The position numbers were made by a program, and so were the translations under genes. This document shows positions 38,060-50,188 of a stretch of 64,000 nt of DNA, piece by piece. The stretch lies in the NCBI RefSeq assembly GCF_040802235.1, contig NC_133164.1, forward strand, positions 89,892,302 through 89,956,301, in the 5' to 3' direction. The stretch is from Manis javanica (lineage: Eukaryota; Chordata; Mammalia; Pholidota; Manidae). Within the stretch, counting starts at the first letter, position 1, and each line of letters begins with the position of its first letter. The notes below the pieces were generated by a model. The model saw only the letters and a program-made list of their open reading frames with translations. It searched no databases and was not told where the DNA came from.

Positions 38060-38400
38060 ACATCAGCATAGGTATTTCCTTAGTACTACATTTTTTGGGT
38101 AAAAATAATATTTTGCTAGGTGAGCATATCATAATTTGTTCAACTATCTTGATTCTTTGACATTCTAGTATTTGTATTTCTTGATACCATTATAATACTA
38201 CAATGAACATCTTGCGTAGAAACATTTTTCTGCATTTCATTTTTCTTAGGGTAGATCTTAGAAATATTTTTAAGTTTCTTGAAAGACAGGTAGATTGGTA
38301 ACTAGAAAACATAGAGCTTTCGAAAAGGTTTGCACCAATTTTCATTCCCATCGGTCACTGTAAATGCTACATTGTGTTTTTGAATGCATATGGGTAAACT
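38060..38400 (-). repeat. Old L1 ORF2 fragment (antisense)
   Basis: Antisense ORF2 3' text: 'ctacaatgaacatcttgc', 'ttagggtagatcttagaaa', 'aaggtttgcaccaattttca'. Heavily decayed. Confidence 0.6.
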
Positions 38401-40368
38401 AATATGCTAACTCTGCTTCTTCAGGAAAAAAATTCATTTGAACATGTTTTTTTGTTTTTAATGGTGTCTTTTATGTCACATATTTTAATGCATATTTGTT
38501 ACTGAAATATTTAGTTGTCCCTGTCAGCTCCTATTGCACATGGAATTTTATCAAGACATTCATGCTGCCGTGCTCAAAACCTTAGCTTAATAGAGTCCAT
38601 GGCTTGTTAAGATGTACATTTTCACTGGTTTATATTTTAATTATAAGTTCAGGATTCTCTTTGTAAATTTTGAGGTTTTTTTATGGTTACAAACTTGTTC
38701 AGCTTTAATATGTATCCCTTTTCTCAAAACATCATGACAGCCACATCATTCTTTGACAAGATGTAGTGTTTCTTTTCCTTCTTTCTCTGTCTCCTCTCTT
38801 TTTCTCTCTCCACTTTTATTTCTTTTTGTAGCAGGAAAGTAGATGGTGTATAGAGAGGAAAGCCCATTAGTGTTATAACAATAGCAAAATCAACTGAACC
38901 AATTCTTACTTAGATGTGGTTTTATTTGGTACTTTAATAAAAGTGTTGGAAAGGAAATATCTCCGACTGTTAATATTTGGAATCATAAGAGATCATTATA
39001 AAATGTATTATCTCTGTATTGGAGATGGGACCAGTAGAGGAAGACTATGAAAGTATTTGAAAGTAGAGCGCCCACTTATTCATTTAGCCGTGTTTATTTG
39101 ATACATTGCCAGTTTATTTTTATCTGTGGCATAGTTTTCCCAGATACCATCACAGCATCTTTAATATGGTAAACTTTCATTCTGTTGCTGAACAGGATCT
39201 CTTACAGATAGGTTTTATGTATTACATGTATGATTTTGTGGTCTGATAATACCACTACTGGAATAGAAATAAGAAATAGAGTGTTATAGTTTAATTATTT
39301 GTGTGAGGCTCATAACCAGTGAATTTAGAAAACAAATACATGTACTTCCCAAAATGTTACAGGGCTTTGCAATTTTGAAATACTTGATGAAGTGTAAGAG
39401 ACTGATAGTTGCATAAGCACTTACGGACTTCTGAGAGTGAATTGATCTCGCTTAAATTCAATTAACTACTCTATTTCAGACTTCCTTAAGTAAATGAAGT
39501 GTTTCTACTTTCTACCCTTTTACATTTATGCAAGCCTGCACATGACGGAAAGGCAGTCATGCCAGTGTAAGTAGGAAATTAAAGGCCTTTACCATTCTCA
39601 TTTGAATTACTTGTTATCTTAAAAAGAAAGATGTAAAATTTGAACTAAATGTAAAGTTTTAGTTAAAACAAGTGATTTTTTTCTGCCTCTGTTCTTCAGA
39701 AGAAGCAACTCATTTTAGTGCAACTAAACTAATTTTAGTGCAACTTTGAGTAGATACTGCTTTCTTTTGGGGGACTCTAATTCTGTTATTGAAAAATCGT
39801 AACAGTATTTATCTTGTAAGATGCCACTTTCATGGAAAGTATCCATGATTGCTGTTTTGAGTTTGCTTTTTTCTTAAGTGGGTTTTTCAAAGGCAGGGAC
39901 TTCTTTTTGGGCTGGAGTTGACTACAAGTGTGTAAGTAAAAAAAATTTGTTATTTTCTACCATAGAGTATGTTTCTTGTGAATTATATACATTTTTATTG
40001 TTAAAGTTTTGAAATGTAGTTATAAAATGAACATATCAATTCATGATTATGTAGTTGAGTTGCTTGCCAACTCGAGAGGAATTTTTATAATTACATAATA
40101 AAAAGGAGTCCTAGTTTAATTAAGAAGCTGCCTCTGTAATGCTACCATATATATTTTTTGGAGTCCTACAGGTGAGCCATTCAAGAAATACACTTGTAAG
40201 ATGACCTTTCAAGGAGAGCTGACAATAAAAGCAGGAAATCATTTTCAACATTTTGTATACCTAGAGACTATGCAAGTCTTAATCCTGTTTTCAAGAGTAT
40301 CTTCATAGGCATGGAAAATGTTATTTGTTTCTTTGGACCAATTCATTATTTGTTAGCCTCATTTCTAA

Positions 40369-40819
40369 TAAAGCATACCTTGCTTTATCCTGTTTCGTAG
40401 ATCCTGTGTTTTTTACAAATTGAAGGCTTGTGGCGACCCTGCAACAAGCAAGTGCCAATAGGCACTAGTTTTCCAACAACATTTGCTCACTTCGTGTCTG
40501 TGTGCCACATGGTGATAATTCTTGCAGTATGTCAAACTTTTTTGTTGTTTGTCTTGGTGATCTGGGATCAGTGATGAGCACCCACTGGAAGCTCAGATGA
40601 TGGTTAGCATTTTTTAGCAAATAAAGTATTTTTAAATTAAGGTAGGCATGTTGTTTTTTAAACATGCTATTGCACACTTACTACTAAACTACAGTATAGT
40701 GTAAATAAAACCTTTATATGAATTGGGAAACCAGAAACTTCATTTGACTCACTACACTGTGACTTACTTTATTGTGGTGGGTCTGGAATCAAACGCACGA
40801 TATCTCTGAAGCATCCCTG
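40369..40819. mobile_element. Tigger1-type DNA transposon, internally deleted
   Basis: About 451 bp with degenerate terminal inverted repeats (left 'aagcataccttgctttat', right 'tatctctgaagcatccctg') and the standard Tigger1 subterminal text ('ttttttacaaattgaaggc', 'caacatttgctcacttcgtg', 'attgggaaaccagaaactt'). No transposase remains, so this is a non-autonomous deletion derivative. Confidence 0.85.
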
Positions 40820-40989
40820 TGCACTTGTATTTTACCTTTTGCATGCCAGGCACTGTTTGATGAATTTTTTCTCTCAGTGAAACAGCTCTACAGCATGAAA
40901 AAGAATAAACAGTTTCACCTATCACATAACTCATCATGTAGTTATCATCTTCTCTGCCTTCTTTTACTAATTCTTTTGCTCATTTGCTT

Positions 40990-41260
40990 GTCACCTATTC
41001 ATTCATCCATTGATTCATTCATTCACTCAGCCTTACTTGTTGAGGGTGCCGTAGATGCCAGGCCTGAGCAGGCCCTGTTCCAGAGGAAGAGCAGTGGAGT
41101 GTGTGACCAGTGTTCTGACGGGAGAAGGCAAAGGGGCAGAGGGAGCCTGGGTGAGGGCTTTAGCCTGACCAAAGTGGCCAGGAAAGGTGGTCTGGACCCT
41201 GCACCTTTTGGCCCAAAGCCTGGAAGGTTGAGCAGGAGCTAGTGAGGCAGGAGGTGGAAG
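40990..41260 (-). repeat. L2 LINE 3' part (antisense)
   Basis: Starts with 'attcattcattcactcag', continues 'tgccaggcctgagcaggcc', and passes into antisense L2 3' UTR-like text. Confidence 0.65.
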
Positions 41261-42879
41261 GTCGGGAGCTCAGACTGGAGAACCCCATGTACCGAAGCCC
41301 AAGGCAAAGGGCATGATTTTCTCTTCTCACTGTGTTTTTCTGGATTTGGAAATTTCACAGGATAAAGTAAAAATGGAAATGAGATGGAAACATTTTACAT
41401 TTTTCCCGTTTCTTAGGACAGACTTTCTATGCATATATTTTATTTCCTGAATATTGATGCATTAAGTCATCTGTTATATTAATAAGATCAGTTAATTCTC
41501 TCATTTGGAAGTTAAAACGTGGGGACTCGGGACCAAATGTTTTTCCCTGCCTTTCATTCTTCCCTCCCAGTCTCTTCTCATCTCCCTCCTCCTGGGCCTG
41601 GCTGGCTGGGTGCTGGGCCACCATTGTGGACTCGGCGTAGGGGGTTGGCACTCAGCCATCCAGGCTGTCAGCCCCCTCGGCCCCCACCCTGAGCCACACA
41701 CACTGGGTCCTCTGTCCTGTCTGCCATTCGGCTTCCGTAGCTGCTCCCCAAATCTCCCTCCAGCCCAGGGCCTAAGGTAGACACCTGAATCTGCCAGCTT
41801 TTCCTCGGCAGGGCTCTAGGAAGATGCCAACAAGTAGAACTCTGGTTTTGCCTTGCACTTGTCAAACCAGGTTGTATTTTAAACGATCACAGTGGCTTGG
41901 AGGGGTATCTTGGCATATGTAGGGGGTGCATCCTTCATGTACATACATCATCGAGTGCATCCATCAGAACAACTGTCTGTAGGAAGGTAAGGATCAAAGG
42001 CCTAGTCATTTTTTTCAGAGTGCCTCGTAGAGTGGCTCCCTGCAGAGGATTGCGGCCCCAGCTTGTAGGAACAGATCATTGAGGCATCTACTTATTCCGT
42101 CTTTACAGGGTCGGGGGAGACCTGGAATGTCAGCCTGCCTGCCTCCAGAAGTCCTCGCGTGCCCTGCCCCAAGGTGATGTCTTCACTGCTTCCAGGGAGA
42201 AACTTTCATGTCTTCTTGGCAGAGAATTACAAGGTCGTTTTCTATAAGATGCGAGGCCATGTCATCAGCAGTTAATGTAATAAAAGTGAACAGCAAGACA
42301 CTCCAGTGGCTCTAAGTGCAAACACCGTTGCACACACACAGGCAACCCCTCCCTGGGACTGCCAGCCTCCTGGCCTGGAGGTGTACCTGACCCGACATGG
42401 GGCACCCCTGGGGCCAGCAGGTGGTGCGCTAACGCCTCCCGTATCCCCAGGGAGGGTGGGCACACCGTGAACATGAGTCTGACCAGAAGACTGGCTCCGT
42501 CCCAAACACTCAAAATCAAGTGGTCATAAACTAAACGACTGTGATGATCAATGTTTTTAGAGATATGCTGTCCTTGAGATAAAAAGTTCCCCAGTGATGG
42601 TGCTTTGAATTGTATCTGAAAAGCAAGAATAGAGGCTTGAGAATGAAATTGTTCCTTCCTGATAAAGGGAACAGGCACATTTATATTTGTTTGTGGAAGC
42701 AGTTTTTATGAGCTCAGCTGGATGACAGTCTTATATCTTGTTATTTTTTTAAAACTTGCAGAGTAACGTCCGTCAGATGGAATGTCATAAGCCGTCTACC
42801 CTCCTTCTATCTGCATTTATTATTGGGATGCCGCTTTCCAGCAGCTACACACAACTGCTGGGGTTCCCTGGCAGGCTGA

Positions 42880-42970
42880 CGAGGGTTCTCGTTCATCTGT
42901 GTATCTCCAGCGCATAGCATAGTGGCTGCTGTTCCCTTGTTGTTCAGCAAATATATTTTGAGTGGATGAG
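42880..42970 (+). repeat. L2 LINE 3' end
   Basis: 'gtgtatctccagcgcatagc' followed by 'gttcagcaaatatattttg' and 'gtggatgagtgagtga' is the L2 terminus. Confidence 0.75.
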
Positions 42971-45184
42971 TGAGTGAAACAAACGTACATTTATTAGAAT
43001 TTTCCTGTAGCCTCATGTCTAGAAGTGGTCACTTTTCATTAACTTTCTTCCAAACAGCAGAACATAATCTGGTTACAACTTTGGGGTGTGATTTTAAATT
43101 TAATGTCCTGTTTTTTAAAACATACTTTTGTTGTTTTCAAACATGAAAATTTATAGTTTTCTCTTAGATAATCTAACTTTGTTGATGGAGGCAAGGAGCA
43201 ACCTGGAAAAACACCTATCATTTCTTTGACTTTGATAGTAAATTGTGTTGCTTTTGTTGGACATGCTTTCATAATCACAGGACTAATCATTGGGCTTGGA
43301 TGGGGTTGACAATCTAACCCCCCACCACCACCACCAAAAGTCTGAGAGTTGGCTATACACTGTGCTGCTCTAAACTGGAAATTTATCCTGGAGAATGCAG
43401 AGCAATGGGGTGCATGGACCTGGGTCCCTAACTCAGACCTGTTGGGAGGATGGAATCAGTGAATGAGAGAGAGCCCCTGGTATTTCTATGGAAGTAGTTT
43501 AACTTTTCTAGAAGAACTGCAGACAGTGAATCTTACATTACAATCTGCCCCGTAACAAGCTTCAAAAGGAATGTTCTGTTGACACTCTCCAACCATAGGT
43601 GAGGCTGGTAGGGATGTTGTATGTAATATAGGCAGCATGTTTAGACTTTTGTAACAAAATGCTTTCAGAACATATTTTTCCTTTTGAGAAATATTCTTAA
43701 TAACTATTATAAATCATGTTAAGAAAAACCCTTTAAATGAGCTTTTTTATAGTTTTTTTACCCCTCGATCACCATTTGAAAGAATAGAGCACTCTTCTTC
43801 CTAGACCTAGACCTGTGGTCTGGAGTTTTTCCTTCCTTACCTCTGAGGCACCTTTTCCTTTTCTACATATGATGGACTCTCTCTCCAATAAATGTTGGTT
43901 GAATGAATGCTGCCAGAACAAGGTGCTGAAAATGTGTCCTTCCTCTTCCTTGCTCACACGGTAGGAGCAAAGGTGAATCTTTCAGTCTCTTTGGTTGGTG
44001 AGTAGTAAGAACTTCTGTGCTCTTTGGCACTGGCCTGCCAGACATCTCTTTCTCTATGATTGCTGTAACATCTCCAGATTAAGATTGTGGCTTCTGAGTA
44101 GCTCACCGTAATAGTTTCCCATTGCTGAGTGGTGTTAAAAAGTAAGCCCAGTATGTTTGGAAAACATAGTTCATTGCAAAAGAATCAAATTAATCTTATG
44201 TAGTGATAACACACTGTATTCAAAGTTACACAACGGAAATACAGGCGTGTAAAAATGGCTAATAGTCCAGGAGTCGCAGGTACAAGTTCAGTGAGGTCTA
44301 TGTTCAGGTGGTCAGTGTCCCATGAAATGTAGACAGTTCATGTCTTTATTTGGTACTAACTTCAGCATATTGCAGTTTTTAACTCAGATTTCATTGAAAA
44401 GTTTTGTAATAAGAAGTTTATTATTTTTCTTAGTAGGGTGGGGAGAAGCCAGCTCAGAAAGAGGGAAGATGTCACTAATAAAAATGAAAAACAAATTTTT
44501 ATTTGAATGCATTTCAAATCTTACTCACGCTAATGTTGATAATATAAAAAGCAGTCCCCAAATCATTTGCATTTGTTTTTGGAAAAACAGAGACTGTTTT
44601 GGGGAATAATCTCATATGAGTTTGTCCCTCTCTTTACATATTTTGCTGCTATTTTTCTAGTACCTGTGTGCAGACATACCCTGGGCCACAACTGGGCACA
44701 GCTAGACCTCAGCTGCCCCTGTGTGAGTAACTCAGGTCCACTTAAGCAGGCTTTCATTGTTTTGCTATAGAATTGCTGCATCATTCTGTTTGGTTGGCTG
44801 GATATAATATATTCTGTTGAGATGTTCGGCAATAACAGGGAGCATTTAGAATAAATAAATTGACTTAAGTGGTGCTTTTTTCTCTGTAAAAGATATGCAG
44901 ATGTAAGGAGAACGTCTTTTGTGATGTTATTGAAACATGATTAGTGTGGTTTCGCTCAAGACTGTTTATCCTCCCACACACTATCATTTATCATTGAATA
45001 AAATTGTTGTAAATCTTATCGGCCCTTGCAAGAAATATTCTAATTTTTCATTATTCAGACGTATTGGAATGTAGGTTGCACAAAACTTTTGTTTCTGTAT
45101 TAAATTCTATCAGAGGTGTTTTTCTAGATCATAATAATCCACTACCTGGTTATTGTATGAGACATTTTTCTCTTGTAGACTTTT

Positions 45185-46395
45185 TTTTTCCATTTTCAAA
45201 AATTTTTTAATTGTGTTAAAGTATATACATAACATGAAATTTACCATCTAAACCAGTTTTAAACATACAGTTCAGTAGTGCCAAGTACATCCACATTGTT
45301 GTTTGACCCATCTCTAGAACTGTCCTGCAGAACTGAAATTCTATACCCATTAAATAACTTTCCATCCCTACTGCCCCTCCACCCGCCAAACCCACCCCCA
45401 TCCACCCAGCACTCACCATTCCACTTCCTGGCTCTCTGAATTTGGCTACTCTGGGTGCCTCAGATAAGTCAAATCTATAGTGTTTCTGTTATGACTGGTT
45501 CACTTAGCATAGTACCCCCCAGGTTCATCCATGTTGTAGCATTTAGCAGTTTCTTTTTTAAGGCTGATTAATATTCCTTTATATGTATATTCCAAATTTT
45601 GTGTACATTTTGTTTATCCACTCAGCTGTCTTGGGTTGCTTCTACCTTTGGTTGTTGCATGTAACGCTGCTAGAATATGGGTATGCAAACAGCTGTTCTG
45701 ATTCCAACCCTTTTGGACATCTACCCAGAAGGTCGTATGATAAGCATATTTCTAGCTTTCTGAGAAACTGCCATACTGTTTTCCGTACTGGCTGCACCGT
45801 CTTCCATTTCCACCAACAGTGCCCAAGGGTTCTGATTGCTCCACATCCTCACCAACTCTTGTTATTTTCATTTTCTTCTTCTTTTTTAAGTAATAGCCAT
45901 CCTAATGGGTGTGAGGTGGTATCTCATTATGGTTTTGATCTGTGTTTTCCCTAGTGATTAGTGATGTTGAACATCTTTTCATGTGCTTCTTAGCCATTTG
46001 TACATCTTGGGAGCAATATCTTTTCAAGTCTTTTGCCTGCTTTTTAATTGGGTTGTTTGGGTTTTGGGGTTTTTTTTGGTTGAGTTGTAGGACTTTTATT
46101 TATATAGTCTGGATGTTAACTCCTTGTCACCTAGAGGATTCACAAGCATTTTCTCCTCATCTGTTGGTTGCAGTTGCATTACCACTCTGGTGATTGGGTC
46201 CTTTGCACAGAAGTTTTAAATTTTGACACAGTCCAATTTATCTATTTTTACTTTTGTTCCCTGTACTTTTGGTGTTACATGCAAGAAATCATGGCCAAAT
46301 CCAATACCATGAAGCTTTTCTCCTATGTAGACAGTTTTAAAAAACCCAGGTTTTCTCTGTCTGGGATGATGTTGCAACGAATGGCTTCATGAACT
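45185..46395 (-). repeat. Old L1 (L1M-type) 3' UTR and ORF2 end
   Basis: Antisense 3' UTR (45190-45530: 'tacagttcagtagtgccaag', 'acatccacattgttgtttg') continues into antisense ORF2 text (45540-46380: 'ttaatattcctttatatg', 'gtgaggtggtatctcatta', 'gttgaacatcttttcatgtg'). Several stops; inactive relic clearly older than the L1s after 47.6 kb. Confidence 0.88.
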
Positions 46396-46734
46396 TAACT
46401 TTTTTCTTCTGTTGGCACTATTTTACCTTCAGAAAGAAAAATGGAGCCCTTAACCAGTTTTGTCCCATTGTAGCCCATGGAGATACTAGGCAGAGCAGAG
46501 GATGTCACTTGTTAGCAAATACGTGTTTCTGAAGGCAGGGAGGGAGGCGGCTAGAGAAGTGTTCAGTAATACTTGGTTGATTGTGGAAAGTTAACCCCCA
46601 TGAAACTGTGATTTTTAAAATAGCATGGCACCCAAGAGCAGCCTGAGTCACAGAGAAGGCACAGCCCCTTTAGTGGCAGTGAGATATGAATTTATGCAGT
46701 TATTTCTATTTTTTTAGAATCTATTGAATTATTT

Positions 46735-46925
46735 ATATTCCATCCAATAAAATTAGAGTACATATTGTTTTCAAACACACATGGAACATTCATGAACATT
46801 GACAATATCTAGGTCATAGAGCAACTCAACACATTTGTAATAATTCTTATCATATAGAGGATGTTCTCACCATAATGGAAACAAACTAGAAATGAATAAC
46901 AGTAAGATAACAGGAAAACATTGAA
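46735..46925 (+). repeat. Old L1 ORF2 fragment (endonuclease region)
   Basis: 'cacacatggaacattcatg', 'tctaggtcatagagcaac' and 'aaacaaactagaaatgaata' are decayed phrases from the end of the ORF2 endonuclease domain, sense on +. Confidence 0.7.
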
Positions 46926-47639
46926 TATGCAGTTATTTCTTCAACCCTTGGATCTGGGACCTTGGGCTGCTGAGAGGTGAGAGTCACTGCCATGGGCTGA
47001 TTATGATCAGGTTCAGGTTGCCCTGGCTTTCCTTGTTAACCCACGAAGTCCAGTCTCCCTACACATTTGAAGGGGAAAAAAGTCGTCTTGGAGAATTCTT
47101 CTAAGAACTTAACATAATGTAAATATGGAACATTTTCAGAAAAATCAAAAGCTTAAATTCTAGCCATTTGTCAACTGTGTTGAGGGTTATACATTTGAAG
47201 AAACATTCAGGTAAGGACTGTCTTGTAGTAATTATGCTTATTTATTTAATGGAAAAATAAGCCTTTGGGGATCAAATGTATACATGGCCTTCCACTGGAT
47301 TTCAGGAAACTGAGATACATCATCAGTCCAATTTTTAATATTATGGAGAAACTTGTTTTTTCAATTTCCATGGGAGTGCTAATGAATTGAGGAGCAGATG
47401 ATTAATTACTTCTTTCTTTTCACAACAGGTTTTCCACCTTTGGGAAACTCCTTACACAGACACAAAATTAGAACCATTTTATTACTGATGGCTCATTTTT
47501 AAAAAGCAAACTAGATTTCAAACAGCAGCGCCCATAAGAAGCCTTCTCCTCAAAGGATTGCAAAAGACATTTCTCTTGGGGGGGATTTTTATTTATATGT
47601 TTTTTTTGTTTTTTTTTTTTTTGGGCTATTTTTTTTTTT

Positions 47640-49279
47640 GAGAGGGCATCTCTCATATTTATTGATCAAATGGTTGTTAACAACAATAAAATTCAGTATA
47701 GGGGGGTCAACGCTCAATGTACAATCATTAATCCATCTCAAGCCTAATTCTCATCAGTCTCCAATCTTCTGAAGCATAACGAACAAGTTCTTACATGGTG
47801 AACGAATTCTTACATAGTGAATAAATTCTTACATGGTGAACAGTACAAGGGCAGTCATCACAGAAACTTTCGGTTTTGATCATGCAATATGACCTATAAA
47901 CAATCAGGTCAAATATGAATATTCGTTTGATTTTTGTACTTGATTTATATGTTGATCCCACATTTCTCCTATTATTATTATTATTTTTATTTTTAATAAA
48001 ATGCTGAAGTGGTAGGTAGATGCAAGATAAAGGTAGAAAACATAGTTTAGTGCTGTAAGAAGGCAAATGTAGATGATCAGATGATCAGGTGTGTGCCTAT
48101 GGACTAAGTATTAATCCAGGCTAGACAAGGGCAGCAAGACATCCACGGATGCAGAAGATTTCTCTCAAAGCAGGGGGGGTGAGGTTCTGAGCCTCACCTC
48201 TGTTGATCCCCAAATTCTCACCTGATGGCCCCCCTGCGACTGTGCCTGTCTTAGGTTGTTCCTCCCTTGAGGAATCTTACCCGTCTCTGGCTAACCAGTC
48301 ATCTTCCGGGGCCATACAGGGAAATGTAAAGTGGGTAAGTGAGAGAGAAGCCATATTGTTTGCAAAGGTTAGCTTTTTACTTCTTTGCAGATTTATGCCC
48401 TGTGGCTTCTATGCCCAGCACTTGTCTCGAGGTATCTTTACCACCTGGAGGAATTATGATACTCGGTAAATTCGATCTGAGGCACGAATTCTATTTAAGG
48501 GTTGTAATTAGGAAGGAAGAAGAAAAGCTATAGATGTAGCATATGAAGGAAACTTGGGAGGATTGATTATTTCTTTGACATATCTTCTTGTATAGTACCT
48601 TAAGTATGTATAGGTTTTAAACTACTAACTAATTTGCACACACATATTAACATAATAGGAATACGGTGACATAAACAAAGCAAATCTATAATTACCATCC
48701 ATCTCCAGTGAAGCCAAGAAAACCAGTTAGGCACCCTAGGCATTTGTGAAAATTTATCTATGATATGATGGATATTGTCCAACTGTACTTGAACCATCAG
48801 ACAAATTAAAGCAGCCCATTTCTGGGATCTGTTCACATCCCATATGTTCTTTTAACCATAGATAGTCTATAGTCATGAGATTTTGGGGTGCTACAACTTG
48901 CACCCCTCCCAACTCCTGGTTGAGTTCCAACAGTACAGATCTGGTCAAATTCGTTGTCTCACTGTATGCACATGCCAGCCTAGACATCTCCCTCCTCATT
49001 CTTATGGCAAGTCCAGGAGACGGTGGGCTGGATGCAACCACAACCGCAGCATCGTCCGGATCCCTGTGGAGGCTTTTTGATGATCATCCCCCGGCACAAG
49101 TCCTCCAGAGAGTGCTGATGCTGGAAGCTCCTCCTCATATCGTATCTTAGTTCATTTTCTGGGTATCCAGGCTAGGCCTTGATCTTCTGCATAGAAACAA
49201 AGAGACCCTTTGCCCACACTTTGACATGCCCTCTATACCACTGTGCAGAACTCATTGGAGGTCAGCACACAGTAACTGC
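47640..49279 (-). other. Retrovirus-derived 3' UTR module in L1 copy A
   Basis: 1640-bp segment between the present poly(A) tail and an internal 22-nt A-run (T-run 49280-49301). On the minus strand 49041 to 48600 reads as a decayed retroviral TM subunit (see the copy B entry). The left 350 bp look LTR-derived and carry AATAAA (minus strand, 47663-47658), 18 nt before the tail. The same module occupies the same place in copy B, so it is part of the L1 family and not a separate insertion. Confidence 0.75.
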
Positions 49280-49827
49280 TTTTTTTTTTTTTTTTTTTTT
49301 TAAATTAAGAGAAAGGAATATTATCAGAAAAGAGTACCTCCATAGCTGATCATCTGACACCCTTTAAGTGATCAACATTAAGGATATTTAAAGCATGCGT
49401 TGATCTTTGATTTACCAATAGTTTTATCCTGTTAAGGAGTAATCCCCCTTTTCTTTCTTTCTTTCTTTCTTTTTTTTTTTTTTTTTTAATTTTTAATCTA
49501 CACTTACCTGAAGAATACTATGTTAACTATGCTCTCCCCTATATCAGGTCCCCCCTAACAACCACATTACGGTTACTGTCCATCAGCTTAGCAAAATGTT
49601 GTAGAGTCACTACTTGTCCTCTCTGTGTTGTGCAGCCCACCCTCCCCTTGTTCCCTCCCCCCCATGCATGCTAATCTTAATACCCCCCTTCTTCTTCCCC
49701 CCCCTTATCCCTCCCTACCCACCCATCCTCCCAGTTCCTTTCCCTTTGGTACCTGTTAGTCCATTTTTGGGTTCTGTAATTCCACTGCTGTTTTGTTCCT
49801 TCAGTTTTTCCTTTGTTCCTATACTCC

Positions 49828-50157
49828 TCAGATGAGTGACATCATTTGGTATTTCTCTTTCTCCGCTTGGCTTATTTCACTGAGCATAATACTCTCCAGC
49901 TCCATCCATGTTGCTGCAAATGGTTGGATTTTTCCACTTCTTATGGCTGAGTAGTATTCCATTGTGTATATGTACCACATCTTCTTTATCCATTCATCTA
50001 CCGATGGACATTTAGGTTGCTTCCAATTCTTGGCTATTGTAAATAGTGCTGCGATAAACATAGGAGTGCATCTGTCTTTCTCAAACTTGATTGCTGCGTT
50101 CTTAGGGTAAATTCCTAGGAGTGGAATTCCTGGGTCAAATGGTAGGTCTGTTTTGAG

Positions 50158-50160
<3 letters not shown>
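49828..50160 (-). pseudogene. L1 copy A ORF2, C-terminal fragment
   Basis: About 110 C-terminal residues (motifs [19 protein letters not shown] and [17 protein letters not shown]), ending KYQMMSLI and the stop. The N-terminal part of the same gene lies at 58928-62410. Any open frame reading to 50205 fuses this to the poly(A) tail of copy B and is artificial. Confidence 0.9.

Positions 50161-50163
<3 letters not shown>
50148..50163. repeat. Target-site duplication of L1 copy B, left
   Basis: CTGTTTTGAGCAT, plus up to three T that merge with the poly(T) run; the identical 16 nt occurs at 58915-58930. Confidence 0.92.

Positions 50164-50188
<25 letters not shown>
50161..50188 (-). other. Poly(A) tail of L1 copy B
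   Basis: 28 uninterrupted T on the + strand (a few may belong to the target duplication). Purity indicates youth. Confidence 0.95.

Larger units (their letters stand above)
47599..50160 (-). mobile_element. L1 copy A, 3' portion (split by copy B)
   Basis: Left part of an L1 in minus orientation: degenerate poly(A) tail as T-runs at 47599-47639 (interrupted by G and GGGCTA), 3' UTR 47640-49827, and ORF2 C-terminal end 49828-50160. At 50160 the sequence jumps into the poly(A) tail of copy B; the interrupted ORF2 text resumes at 58915. Interruptions in the tail and ORF2 damage show that A is older than B. Confidence 0.93.

Noticed and set aside
42265..42678. 137-codon minus frame
   Set aside because: No recognisable domain, no splice context and no similarity I could name; treated as chance.
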